Below are positions 51,114 to 64,000 of a DNA stretch of 64,000 nt, in pieces. Source of the stretch: Climacium dendroides. Lineage: Eukaryota > Streptophyta > Bryopsida > Hypnales > Climaciaceae. The stretch spans positions 16,352,001 to 16,416,000 of the forward strand of contig OX467088.1 of NCBI GenBank assembly GCA_950106755.1, in the 5' to 3' direction. The translations under genes and the position numbers were made by a program. The first letter of the stretch is position 1. Every line of letters begins with the position of its first letter. Under the pieces are notes generated by a model that was not told the DNA's origin, did no database searches, and worked only from the letters and a program-made list of their open reading frames with translations.

Positions 51114-54100
51114 TTGTCAAGTGTTGTACATTTCTTATAACCCTTGAGAGTCTTTTAACCCTTGCAATTTTTTTATTATAAAATGTCAAAAGCTTCCATA
51201 GATGTAGCCTCAACACTCGATCCAATAGATCAAAGAGAACTTCTCCCATACTAGATGCTATAACTTTGAGAATTCTCTACATGCAATACTTTCCTTTTAT
51301 TCTTAATGTATAAGGAATTCTAAAAGGTAAAACTTTTAGTCATCTTTCTTGAATGTGGTTTTGGGTTATAAGTGCTTACAAGTACAAGTCCAAATTAGTC
51401 ATGATCGGATGATGAAGATCCACTTGTGCCATTATCAACGTCACTTGCAATCTTCACAAACATGAGCAATAGGAAGAATAGAGCACATGTTGTTGGAGAT
51501 GGTGGAGAAATATCACCCGGTTCATCAGTAGCCATTTTAATTTTTCGACCCAATTTGCTTTTCATAGCAATTTTCATTCTTCTCTCAAATGAATATAGAA
51601 TGTTTTGTATAGTAACATCTTGTAAAGATGAATAGTTTTGTATCCTTTTCTTTAATTCATGATTTAAAATAGTAGATCCTTTCTTACTTGAAGTTCTCTT
51701 CAATCAATTACAATTATACACAATTATAAAGATTCACCATTTTGCTTTCAAAATAACTCCAATGAAATTCACCATTTTGGTTTCAAAGTGGCTCCAATGA
51801 AATCATATTTAAACAAATAATTGATGTTTACATATTCCATTATAAATACATCCACAAAAGATTGAACTTTCAGAGTTTACCAATAATGCCCAAATTTAGC
51901 AATTTCACACTTGAACCGGCACAAAACAAATGGAAATGCCTCTTCTTGTACTTTGAAAAACTTACCTTCACAAGAATTGCTCACAACCTCCAAATGTCAA
52001 TTGATCACTAATTTGCAAAGCATTTTTCAAAGTCTCTACAATTAAAACTTTCATTTTACTACCAAAACCACTAAGGTGTTATCACACTTTATTAATTCAT
52101 AGAAATTCACTCTTCACCCATTATTCTATTTCATTAAGTCAATTAATCCCTATAGAACTTGAATACAAAGAGAGGCATCAAACACAATAGCTCACAAGAA
52201 GTGAGTCAAGTGTCTCTTCATTACTCCTTTTAAAACCATGAAACCATTTTTGATATATTTAGGGTTTCAGTCAATCCAGTGGAAATCAATTTTATTAATA
52301 ACATAATTTATCCAAACTAATTTTTATTTTTAGCAACTCGTCACTCATAGTGATATCATTAGCTACGTATTGGGTGAATTTATTTGCCCTTGGATTGAGT
52401 AGAAATTCATTAGGGAGATTTGAGGCCTCCAAAAGAGTGTTCTGAGGCTATTCCCTTGATGTGAACCACTATATCATTGACAACTTATTAAATAATAAAT
52501 AAATAAATATTTCAAAAATTATTCCAATATTTAAAAAAAAAAATAGATTTAAAAAAAAATCAAAATTAACTAAATATGATTATTTGATGTTGTAGTCTTT
52601 TAACTATGTCAAATTATTGATTGGGCATTGATTGGGCACTGTTCCCATGTTTCCTACAATCTAGTAACTCATTGTCTTCTAGAGGTTTTAAAAATCTTCT
52701 AATCATGGTCCTTGTAGACTCAAATTTAATTCATTAAATAAAATAATGAATTAGACAAAGTGTGAGTCTTAAAGCTTAGTGTACGTAGACCATATTTTCA
52801 CGAGTGTCTAGAGTCTTCATAATAATCATTCTCTATCTTGTACATTTAGAGTTTGTAAGAAGTGTTTAAAAAAAATTTAATTAGATTCAAGATCAAGTTT
52901 CATTTATTATATAATATAATCAATTTTGTAACTTTCTTAATAGAAAGAATCCATTGATCTTTGCAACATTAAAATTGCTAAAGAATGTTAAATCAAGGAG
53001 TCTTCTCCACCTAATACTTTAACCTTTAAATGGCATTTCCAGCCCCTTGAGCATTCTTGCATTGGAATAATCAAAATTGTCAATGCACTAGTCAATGGTT
53101 CCTTGATTGGGTGGGCTTATAATACTTTTACTTTGAATAGTTCAAAGTTTTTTGAAAAAAGTTAATGTACTATGCCTCAATGAAGTTTGAAATATTACTT
53201 GTAACAAAAATTTTGCGTTTTACAAATCCCTCATGGTTTGTCTTGCCTCCTACCACCCCACTTGTATAATCCTTGAAAGGCCCTTGAGGTCCTTCTATAC
53301 AACATATATTTAGCCTTGTAACTCTTCAATTGTAGTTTAATATACAAACTGTAATACATTGTTATTTAGGTACTAGCGTGATCATTGATTTACTTCATAT
53401 TGAATAGTCTTCAATCAATGATTTTTTAAACAAATACAATTGAATTCATAATATACTATATGGCTACAAAAGGTTGTCTGACCCTTTTAGGGATAAGTAT
53501 ACTCATACACTAAGTGGCTTAGGAAGCCATGCAATATATATGCCAAATATGGTGAGGTGTATTGTATATGGTGTATGGTGTATTGCCATGAAAATTTGAA
53601 TGTATTCATATGTGATTGTAGAATGACTACTTGTGTAACTATCAATATACTTCTTTTTGCACACATTGTTATAACTTGAAAATGATAGGAAAATGACTTC
53701 CCATGTCATTGGAGAGTGACTTGAGTCCTAAATCTATGTCACTTTAGAATGACTACATAATGATTTGCTACATGTCAATCCATCTTGAACAATGTAAAGA
53801 CTCCATTGCAACTTCTAAATGATTACATAATGACTTCTGACGTGACCATCTATGTTAGAGAGGTGGCCATCTATGTTAGATGTATTATGGGTCTATTGTA
53901 ACTTCCAAATGTCTGACATGGATGTCCATATCAAATGCAAGGGATAAGTACTTTCTACATAATAGCTTAGGAGACATTTCCTTAAGTTGAATTTTCTTTA
54001 TCACTTGAACAATAATGATTTGTCATCTACTTATACATCCAAGGTACTAATTGTTGGTGATAATAAAGACTATAGTCATTTATAAATGACTTGTTTACTA

Positions 54101-54214
54101 TAACTTCATAGCACCCAAGACATTTTGCACTCAAATGTGTCTAGAATGATTGTTGTGAAGTCATTTTTTGAAGCCATTTATGTAGTCATTTGATTAATTA
54201 ATTTATGTTCATAC

Positions 54215-54560
54215 ATAGAACAAATTGTAAAAAGTGTGGCTCGAGGTATATTTCCATCTTCATAATATTCTAATTTATTAATAGAATAGACAAGCATATG
54301 TGTAAAATTAGGCATTATACTTTGATTGAGTGATCATCCATAAAAAAATTGTAGAAAGTGCATCTTGAAGGAATCTTCCATCTTGATGAAATTCTAGTTT
54401 ATCATTAAAACAAATGAGCATACATGTGTGATTAGACACTATACTTTGATTGAATTGTGATTGTTATAAAACAAATTGTAGAAAGGAAGTCTTGAACAAA
54501 CCTTACATCTTGATAAGATTCTAGATGTATCATCTTAACAAACATCAACTAAACTATAAG
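54215..54560. repeat. Three degenerate tandem units of about 126 bp
   Basis: Units start with ACAAATTGTAGAAAG or similar at about 54220, 54345 and 54474. They continue with CCATCTTGAT, ATTCTAGTTTATC and, in two of them, CACTATACTTTGATTGA. Confidence 0.7.
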
Positions 54561-55732
54561 ATTGAATTTGGGGATAAAAAAGTGAATTACTTTTACAGAG
54601 TTGTTTCTTTTTAATAATTGAAGGTTGAAATTTTTACTTAAGCTTGATGGTTTATCCCTCATTGTTTTAAATCCACTAATGTGATTATGTTCTTCTATCT
54701 CAAATTATTGTTTATTGAACAAAATTGTTATTTTGTAGTATGAATTTACTTTGTAGATGGACAAGTTTTTATATCTATGTTCAAGAATGAAAAGATTAAA
54801 AATTAAGATCTCACCTCTTATGGAAGTCTTGTAACATTAGTCTACACAACTTCTAACAAAAGATAGACATACCCATTTCATAACACCTACCCAAAAGTGT
54901 GCCCTTAAAATCATGAAAAAAATAAACACTCAATTTAAGATGTTCAATCCATGTACATCAAAATTATGGTATAGTTTTTATAATTCACAAAGTTAGACTT
55001 TGAAAAATCATAATTAATTCACATAATATCTGAAAAGTATACAACAAAGTATTATGAAATCTTTTATGAATTGCAAATAAGAACCAAATTATGACAATTG
55101 AATAGTGGAAACTACTATAACTTTTTGAAGTGTCTACTTATAGGCCCTTTTGTTGTACACTTAAATATTAGCCCTGAGAATTTGTGGAAAGAAGGTTGTT
55201 GTAGATTTTAAGCTATTTTTGGCAAAAAAAATTATAGCATGAGCATAAATTAGACATCAAATCTTCATTTTTACGGGTTTTTTTTCCCATCCTTACATAA
55301 ACTCATTTGGAACTTTTTGCAAATAATTTATCTAAAGCATTGATGAACCATACTAGTCACATTGTTGTAGAGTGACTAAAATTTTATTTTTTTAGAATGT
55401 TTGGATGTACTTCATCCATTTCTTGTAGTTTGGACAATAAGCTCTTAAAATCCATGTAGTAGATGCCAATTCTATTAGAAGTTAGACAGCCCCCAACAAA
55501 AGTTTTTACACTTTAGCATTAGGGACCATGCGCAAAAACTCTATAAGCACTCATATGGACCCTCATTAGTTACTATTAAGGTGCTTAGAGGTTCATAAAA
55601 TAATTGGGCTTTCTCTAATATAAGGATACATTTTATTATCTTTAATATAACAATTGCATTTGTTAATTTAAAGTATTAAAGGTGAACATTTCAAGAGTGA
55701 CACTAGTAGAATTGTAGACTTGAGGCATCAAG

Positions 55733-55821
55733 GAATAGTGTGGGGTCCAAGGTCACGTTGGCACCAAGCTAGTGCCAATATGGTCCTTGGGCATTATGTC
55801 CATGCACTATTTCTTGGTGCC
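55733..55821. other. Imperfect 89-nt hairpin, miRNA-precursor-like
   Basis: GGCATCAAGGAATAGTG and CCAAGG...GTTGGCAC on the left pair with GTGCCAATATGGTCCTTGG and CACTATTTCTTGGTGCC on the right around a 7-base loop, with one asymmetric bulge. Size and pairing would suit a plant pre-miRNA, but a worn hairpin MITE is as likely. Confidence 0.45.
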
Positions 55822-56509
55822 TAAAAACCACCTTTTCTACTAAAATGGATGCTTCTAATGACTTGTGTGGTTCCAAATGCAAAATTGATAACTAATTCTA
55901 TAAAGATCCAAAAAATATCAAATGACTTGGATTAAATGCCAATTTCATTTTTTGCTCTATGAATATTGACCTAAAAAATATTTATCAAAGGAATTTAACC
56001 TCCTTCAAATGCAATCATTTTTTAAAGGCACATTTTTTGGACCTCTTAACTTAGGGCAAAACTCCATGTGCTAAAATTGGCCAAACTTTGAAGAAGAGAC
56101 CAAAGAATTTCTAGAAACTCCACATAGAAGTGTACAATATTTGCAAAGGGAGTGAATTAGAATAAATTGTCAACATGATTAAAGAAAGAAATACTTGAAA
56201 ACTAGGGGGAGCAAATTTCTGTCTTTAGCAAGATTAGACTTGAACTTTTGGGTTGCTTTGAGTTTAAGTACAAGACAAAGTTATACCTAAAATTTAATTT
56301 TTCCTTACTCATATAGAAATGTAAATATCATTGAAGTTGGTCAAAAAAATTTAATTCCAAAAAACTTGAAATTTGTTTCTGGATTCCAATTCCTTGTGGA
56401 AGTTTGCCAAAGCAATTTTGATTCCAAAAAAACTTGAAATTCAATTTCCAATTCCAACTCTCGGAATATTAGCCTCCGAGTTATGAACTAATCCATCCGA
56501 GGACCCCGC

Positions 56510-56518
56510 AAACCCTAA
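56510..56518 (+). promoter_or_regulatory. Telo-box in the guanosine deaminase promoter
   Basis: AAACCCTAA about 1.2 kb before the start codon, at the beginning of a GC-richer leader that includes a 5' UTR intron (donor near 56637, acceptor CAG at 57631-57633). It probably lies close to the transcription start. Confidence 0.5.
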
Positions 56519-57711
56519 TTGCATCGTCACTCTCGCCATTCTCCTTCTCTCCGACTAAGTAAAAGCTTCCTCTCCATCTCCCCAGGACCTTCCTCATCGC
56601 ACCGCACCTTGAGTGGCGGAGATTTCAACCTGACCAGGTATGCTTTTGATCGAGGCGCGCTATTGAACGAATCAACTCTTTCTTTTTTGCTTTCCTTCCC
56701 CAGGGGGTCCACTTCTTATCGCATTCGTTTGGCTTTCCGTTAAATATCTTTCATCAGATTCCTGATTCCGTGATTGGACTCGCGGTGCTATTGGTCGCCA
56801 ATTCTCCTTTGGAACGGGGTCAGTTGTGGGAATGAAGTTTGGTCTTGTCTCTTCCTCTGGGAGTGTAATTGTCGGTGGCGTCTCGGTCTCGTTGTCTGTG
56901 TCGAGGAAATTTTGGACTCTGTGTCGAAGAAATTTTCGCGATCTATAGTGCGGTATTCGTTCCTGGGGAAGGTATTCGACGATGAGGCTTTGTGTTTAGA
57001 ATTTTTGATCGGCGGAATTGCGGTTGAGCTTAATCCTCAGCTTGAGATTTTTGGCTTTTTGGCTTGTTTGCGAAGTTTGCTTGTTTGTTGGTGGCGTTGG
57101 TGGTGGTTTCGTTGTTTGTACGAATGGAGTTTTGTATTTGTTTGTGTTTCATGATCTATTTGCGCCAGAACGTTGTAATTTGAGATGCCATTCCCTAGGA
57201 GCTGCGATCGGATTGTTGATTGAGTTTCGGGTTGCTTAGGTTTAAGGATTTGTAGTTGACCAATTTTGCTGACCTCTTCTTCAATATAAGCTCCGAGATT
57301 ATAAGAAGTTGGAACGTAATGAGAGAGATACGAAGAAAGGAACATCATAATCTGTCAAGGTTAAGATAGATGTTACAAGAGTTACCTCTGATAAACAAAT
57401 AAAGATCCATTACGAAATAGAGCAGGAGATACTGGACGGCACTTGTGATCTTTAGCTTATAGAAGATGTGAACCTAATGTAAGTTGTAAATCTTGGCCCA
57501 TTCTTGATAATTTTAGTCCTATTGTTTGTGCATGAGGTGTCTTTTTTATGTTTGGTGTTCAATTTTGGTCGATATTGATGTTCAGTGGTTGAGTTTTGAT
57601 TGATGATCGGGTTTGATTGAACGTGTTGTGCAGGTAATTATGGAACAGTGACTATCGCTGGCGAACGTCTGGGTTTATCTTTCATGCTTGGAGGAGAGCT
57701 AGGGAGATACC

Positions 57712-60012
<2,301 letters not shown>

Positions 60013-61055
60013 TACCAGCAAAGAGAGGTACAACAAATAGATACTAGTCGCTTTAGAAGGTAGATGATATGAATGCACTATTTGATCCATTCAATAGGGC
60101 CACTTTTTCAATTTACCGTTAGTTCGTGGTACATCTATAGGAGGGAGTAGAGTGGAGGAAGTAGAGTGGAGTAGAGGTTGCACGACTCATATGGCTTCTT
60201 TGGGTTGCGTAGTGAACGGTTCTAGAAACTTCACTTAGAGAGCTTCTGGTGAATTGATGTAGAAGCTGCGAAATCTCATGTAGTATTAACACTTCCTGTT
60301 AAAATTAGGACCCTAGCTGGTAGAGTCTGCTTAGTTAGCCTTCTCGATGTAAGGGTTATTATTGCTTGATTCATTCAAGTACCGACTTACAGGAAGTGCT
60401 TAGTCCCTATACGTTTTGTGACAAGAATGACCCTTACCTGCGATCTTTGTTACCATTGTGATTCTGAATCGCATTTTTATCAATCAATCAATCAATCTCT
60501 TGTAGCAGAGAATGAATTCCTCTTGGCTTAAACTGTTTCCACTATGTGTCTTGCTGATCTAAAATATGGTGTACATCTCTAGACCAATGTACAGTATCAA
60601 GGGGTGATATTCCTTAGCAATATGATACCGGTTTTGTTTGTTTGATGCGGTCAGTCTTCAAGTGCTGACCTAGGAAAGATTTTTTTCGCCTTTGTTAATC
60701 TTTACTGTGCAGTGTTCACAATTTGTCTGAATCTTGTGGTATGTTTTTTGGATATCAATATCTCAAACATTAGAGTTAATTTTGTATTTTGTATCATTAG
60801 TGTTTCTCAGAGAATAGAGCTTTGGATTTAGGTGAGGTGTTGCTTTCAGTGTACGTCTGTGCTAGAGGATTCATTGGTAGGTAGGAAATTGATCGGGTGC
60901 ATGTCAATGACATTTGACCCCAAAACAACCGAAAAGTTGGGGTCAAATGTCGTATTCTCCTAGATCTTGATTTCAAGTTTAATTATGAATTGTAGGTGTC
61001 ACCGTGTCAGTGAGGAATTGTTAAGGTTTTGATCATTCTACTATACTTTGGTACC
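60013..61055. other. 3' region of guanosine deaminase and intergenic DNA
   Basis: The first few hundred bases are probably 3' UTR. TCAA repeats lie at about 60479-60496. No further gene is seen. Confidence 0.5.
60910..60950. repeat. Perfect 14-bp stem
   Basis: ACATTTGACCCCAA and its exact inverse TTGGGGTCAAATGT stand around a 13-base loop. It could be a remnant of a foldback element or an RNA structure about 0.9 kb beyond the deaminase stop codon. Confidence 0.65.
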
Positions 61056-61059
61056 TAAA

Positions 61060-61440
61060 TAAGGCAACAGGTATAAATCGCCTAAGCGCTGAAACTGAAG
61101 TTTGGGGAGGCAAAGCTTCTTGAAATAATTTTCATTAAATTTTCCATGAAAGACAAGTGGAATTGGCATCTAACCCAAGTTGTTTCATAGTTTTGGAGCT
61201 TTGTGGAGTTAGTTATAAAATTTTGAAGTTGAAATGGCATAGGGCTCTAGAAGCACCCACCTCCTAAAATGTACACTTTTTGTAAATTGCTGAAGGCTAT
61301 AAAAAAGCAACATGTACATATAGTGTACAATTGAGGAGATGAACGAAAAAAGCAACATGTACATATAGTGTACAATTGAGGAGGTGAACGATTTTAGAGC
61401 TTGTGCGATTTTAGAGTTTGTTACCTTAATATGGAATAAA
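61060..61440. mobile_element. MITE family A copy with an internal 45-bp duplication
   Basis: Carries GGCAAAGCTTCTTGAAATA, GTGGAATTGGCATCTAACCC and GGCATAGGGCTCTAGAAGCA as at 40704. AAAAAAGCAACATGTACATA onward is repeated after 45 bases (61301 and 61346). The outer ends are degraded. Confidence 0.7.
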
Positions 61441-62163
61441 ACCTTAATTGTCAGACTTAGCTTGAGGGATTTTGTTCTTCAAAGAATTTCAAGGATAGCA
61501 TCTCCAATATTGAATTGCAATCCAACTTTTTGAAGTCATTCTCTTTGCCTTCAAGAGCTACATCTATTAAGCCAGATTTTGTATTGCAAATCACAATTTG
61601 AATGCGTGGGTTTTGCATTGTAAAGCTTTTTAGAATTTTTGTACTACAACTTTGAAGTACACTAGAAAAAAATCAAATGAGAGACTACTTATATATGTAC
61701 TATGTTTTAGAATCAAACAAGAAATCTCAACTATATTTCAAAGATAGGTCCTTGCTATATTCATGTTAGAAAAAGAATTTTGCATATCTATCAAAGTAAT
61801 TGGATATTTCCATTTAACCAATTTTTGGCTATCAAATTTATAATTCTCCCTCTTCTAAAGCAAAGGAATTTTCTTGCATTATTGATAAAAAGTTCTTAAC
61901 ATATGTAGGAGTGTAGAATAGTAAATAGTTTGTAAAGTGCTATCAAATAGTCAAATCTATTGAGATCAAATTTTTTCTAATTTATATGAATGAATCTCTT
62001 ACACAAATTTAATCATGAATTGAATTTGTCTAACAATTTATATTTTGTATTAATAACAAAAAAAGAACGCTTCAAGATAATGTTTTGATTAAATAGCTTG
62101 TTAGTCATCTAAAAAAGTGCTTGAATCTTCTCAAGAAAAACTTATGATTCTACTAACTTGATG

Positions 62164-62234
<71 letters not shown>

Positions 62235-63423
62235 CAAAGATAAATGCAAATGTATGCAAAATATCTAAATTAGACATGGGAATTGGGATTAAAGTTTAAT
62301 TGTCCTCATACATTGATTAGATGTATCACTTTAGTGTAAGTGTCTAATCTAAAAACCCACAAACAAAGTATCATACATCATAGTTAGTTATAGATAGTGG
62401 GGTGACAAAATAACCATTATTTGAGGTGTTTAGTAGGATTTAATATCTAAAGACCTAGGAATTTAAGACAAAATACAAATATATTATGAATTATAAGTTT
62501 CATATTTTTCTTGAAATTTGCTTAGAAGGAGAGAATGTTAAACATCAAGCATAGAAAGTATCTTCATGATCCAAATTTTAAATTATTTATAGATTTGCTT
62601 CAAATGAATTTTAAAGATTTAAGTTAGTACATCTTATATATATAATTCGAAAAGTTGTGTGATTGGTGAAAATTATAGCTTCAATTAATTTATAGGAAAA
62701 GGCAAAAGATTTAGTGATGAAAATACCAACACTTTTTTCAAATATTAAACTTTCTAAGACTAGGCAAATACCAAACACTTTGTTCTATATTTTTTATAAT
62801 ATTTGTTTGACCGTGGCAATCTTGTTTTTAAATGTAAAGATAGAAAAACAACCTAATTTAGTTTATATAGAAAAAATAAAATTTTCCTCCCAAAAACATT
62901 GTTTAAAGTTGGATGGTGATCATAAAGTAGTTGATTGGGAATTTAAGGGTTAAGAACACTTTCCTCTACTACCAACATGCCATGTAACACTAAAAAATTT
63001 AAGCCTTTATGAAATTGTCCTAAATTTAGAGTATAACAATCAATTATTTACTCTTGTGGTAGCAAGTTTCAATACCTAAAAAATTGAGAGTAGAATAAGA
63101 TGCTTTAATGAAGTTACGATAAAGTAAGTGCACCCATAATTGACACCAATAGCAAATGAGCATAGTTTTTGTTATTAAACATAATTATTTTTACTTGATT
63201 AAACTAGCAAGTGAAGGACGATTCCTATGCACTTAAGCTTGCATTATTTGGATACTATATGAATAGATTTTGAAATAGTTTGTAGGTGTATAAAAAATCT
63301 ACACTACATTCAAATGTTTAGATCCAATACATCTTGTTTCATCAAATTTTAGTCTCACTTTTTGGTCCAAATGTAGGTATTACGTATTCAATAGTCGTGA
63401 TTACATGTGTATGTACCTTAAAA
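61441..63423. other. AT-rich intergenic stretch
   Basis: No gene recognised. Contains the (TA)n tract listed next. Confidence 0.55.
62166..62231. repeat. (TA)n microsatellite, about 33 units
   Basis: Uninterrupted AT/TA dinucleotides. Confidence 0.97.
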
Positions 63424-63723
63424 TAGAAGGTCCATAAAGAAATTGTTTATGAGTTGAATTACAATTTTGAGGAGTTTGACTTCTTGAAATGAATTTTTCA
63501 AGTAAATTTTCCTTGAAAGCTAAATGGAATTGGCATCTAATGCAAGTCACTTCATATTTTTTGGATCTTCATGGATTTAGATATGAATTTTTGAGGTTAA
63601 AATTACATAAAGGTCTCAAGTTGTCCACCCCTAAAATGTTCACAATTAGTACATTGAAAAAAGCAATATAGACTTCTTTGCTGAAGAATGCTTTTTTAGG
63701 TTGGTCTCTTTATGGACCTCCAA
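63424..63723. mobile_element. MITE family A, full-length 300-bp copy
   Basis: Left end TAGAAGGTCCATAAAGAAA; right end (inverted) TTGGAGGTCCATAAAGAGA, so both terminal repeats survive. The interior has GACTTCTTGAAATGA, GTAAATTTTCCTTGAAAGC and GGAATTGGCATCTAATGC. It serves as the reference for the family. No coding capacity. Confidence 0.8.
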
Positions 63724-64000
63724 CCTCATGTAGTTATACCCTTCACCCTTCACCCCCTCTCTATTTTTGTCAAATAGGTGTCTATTGAAGTATCACTAAT
63801 ATGACCTCAAACCACTTGCTTTAAAGGGCTCTTACTTTACAAATAGCACTTCATGGTTGTAAAATAACAAGCTTTAGTGAATGGGTTTGGATATTTCTTA
63901 AAGCATTTCGAACATGCATGTATTGAACATTTTGAAGTCTCTTTCAATCTTAATTTTGAAAATTTATAAAAAAAAGCTCTCTAAATTTTAATTTTTGATT

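Larger units (their letters stand above)
50101..56500. other. Long AT-rich intergenic gap
   Basis: The first 300 or so bases should be KRI1 3' UTR. Beyond that no gene is recognised in about 6 kb. Listed separately are two tandem duplications and a hairpin. A stretch at 53680-53900 has many ATGACTACATAATGAC-type words that may be subterminal repeats of an unidentified element. Confidence 0.5.

Overview
The window is nuclear DNA from a plant. Intron-split, GC-richer genes sit as islands in long AT-rich stretches. The protein set (plant-type guanosine deaminase, plant UGPase), the telo-box elements (AAACCCTAA) in promoters and the U6 genes with a plant USE plus TATA promoter all point to the green lineage. 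The many short terminal-inverted-repeat (TIR) elements and few visible LTR retroelements would suit a non-flowering land plant such as a moss, but the species is inference only.

Layout. 0-13.9 kb: gene-poor AT-rich DNA made of dispersed repeats, tandem duplications and several miniature DNA transposons, including two abutting CACTA-like elements at 7.66-8.35 kb. 14.2-15.6 kb: a complete two-exon gene for ribosomal protein eL22. 16.3-22.8 kb: a large inverted duplication whose arms each carry a full U6 snRNA gene, arranged head to head. The left arm has taken a 1.36 kb TA-flanked element, itself holding a nested TTAA-flanked element; the right arm keeps the empty site. 22.8-29 kb: repeats and MITEs, one with a clear 8-bp target duplication. 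29.8-31.3 kb: a gene for an unrecognised small protein with a signal peptide or anchor and three F-x-x-L-P...P-R-G-V repeats. 31.3-35.2 kb: repeats, including a CACTA-type end and an array of ATATGACT palindromes.

35.2-40.2 kb (minus strand): a complete 19-exon UDP-glucose pyrophosphorylase gene, 472 codons. 42.9-46.95 kb: a pogo/Tigger-like DNA transposon with TIRs, TA flanks and a decayed DDD transposase, apparently inserted in an older TTAA-ended element. 47.5-50.1 kb: a complete KRI1-type ribosome-biogenesis gene, with a foldback element just upstream. 50-56.5 kb: AT-rich gap with tandem repeats and a miRNA-like hairpin. 57.7-60.0 kb: a complete guanosine deaminase gene with a TTAA-type element inside intron 3. 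60-64 kb: more copies of a 300-bp MITE and a (TA)n tract.

The genes do not form a pathway. They are housekeeping genes (ribosome, splicing, nucleotide-sugar and purine metabolism) lying near one another. The strongest unusual signals are the inverted U6 pair with its polymorphic insertion, a recurring TTAACCCCT-ended element family, the pogo relic with MITEs that have similar termini, and the repeat-containing secreted or anchored protein. Exon limits were placed by hand from GT/AG sites and reading frame and have not been checked against transcripts.
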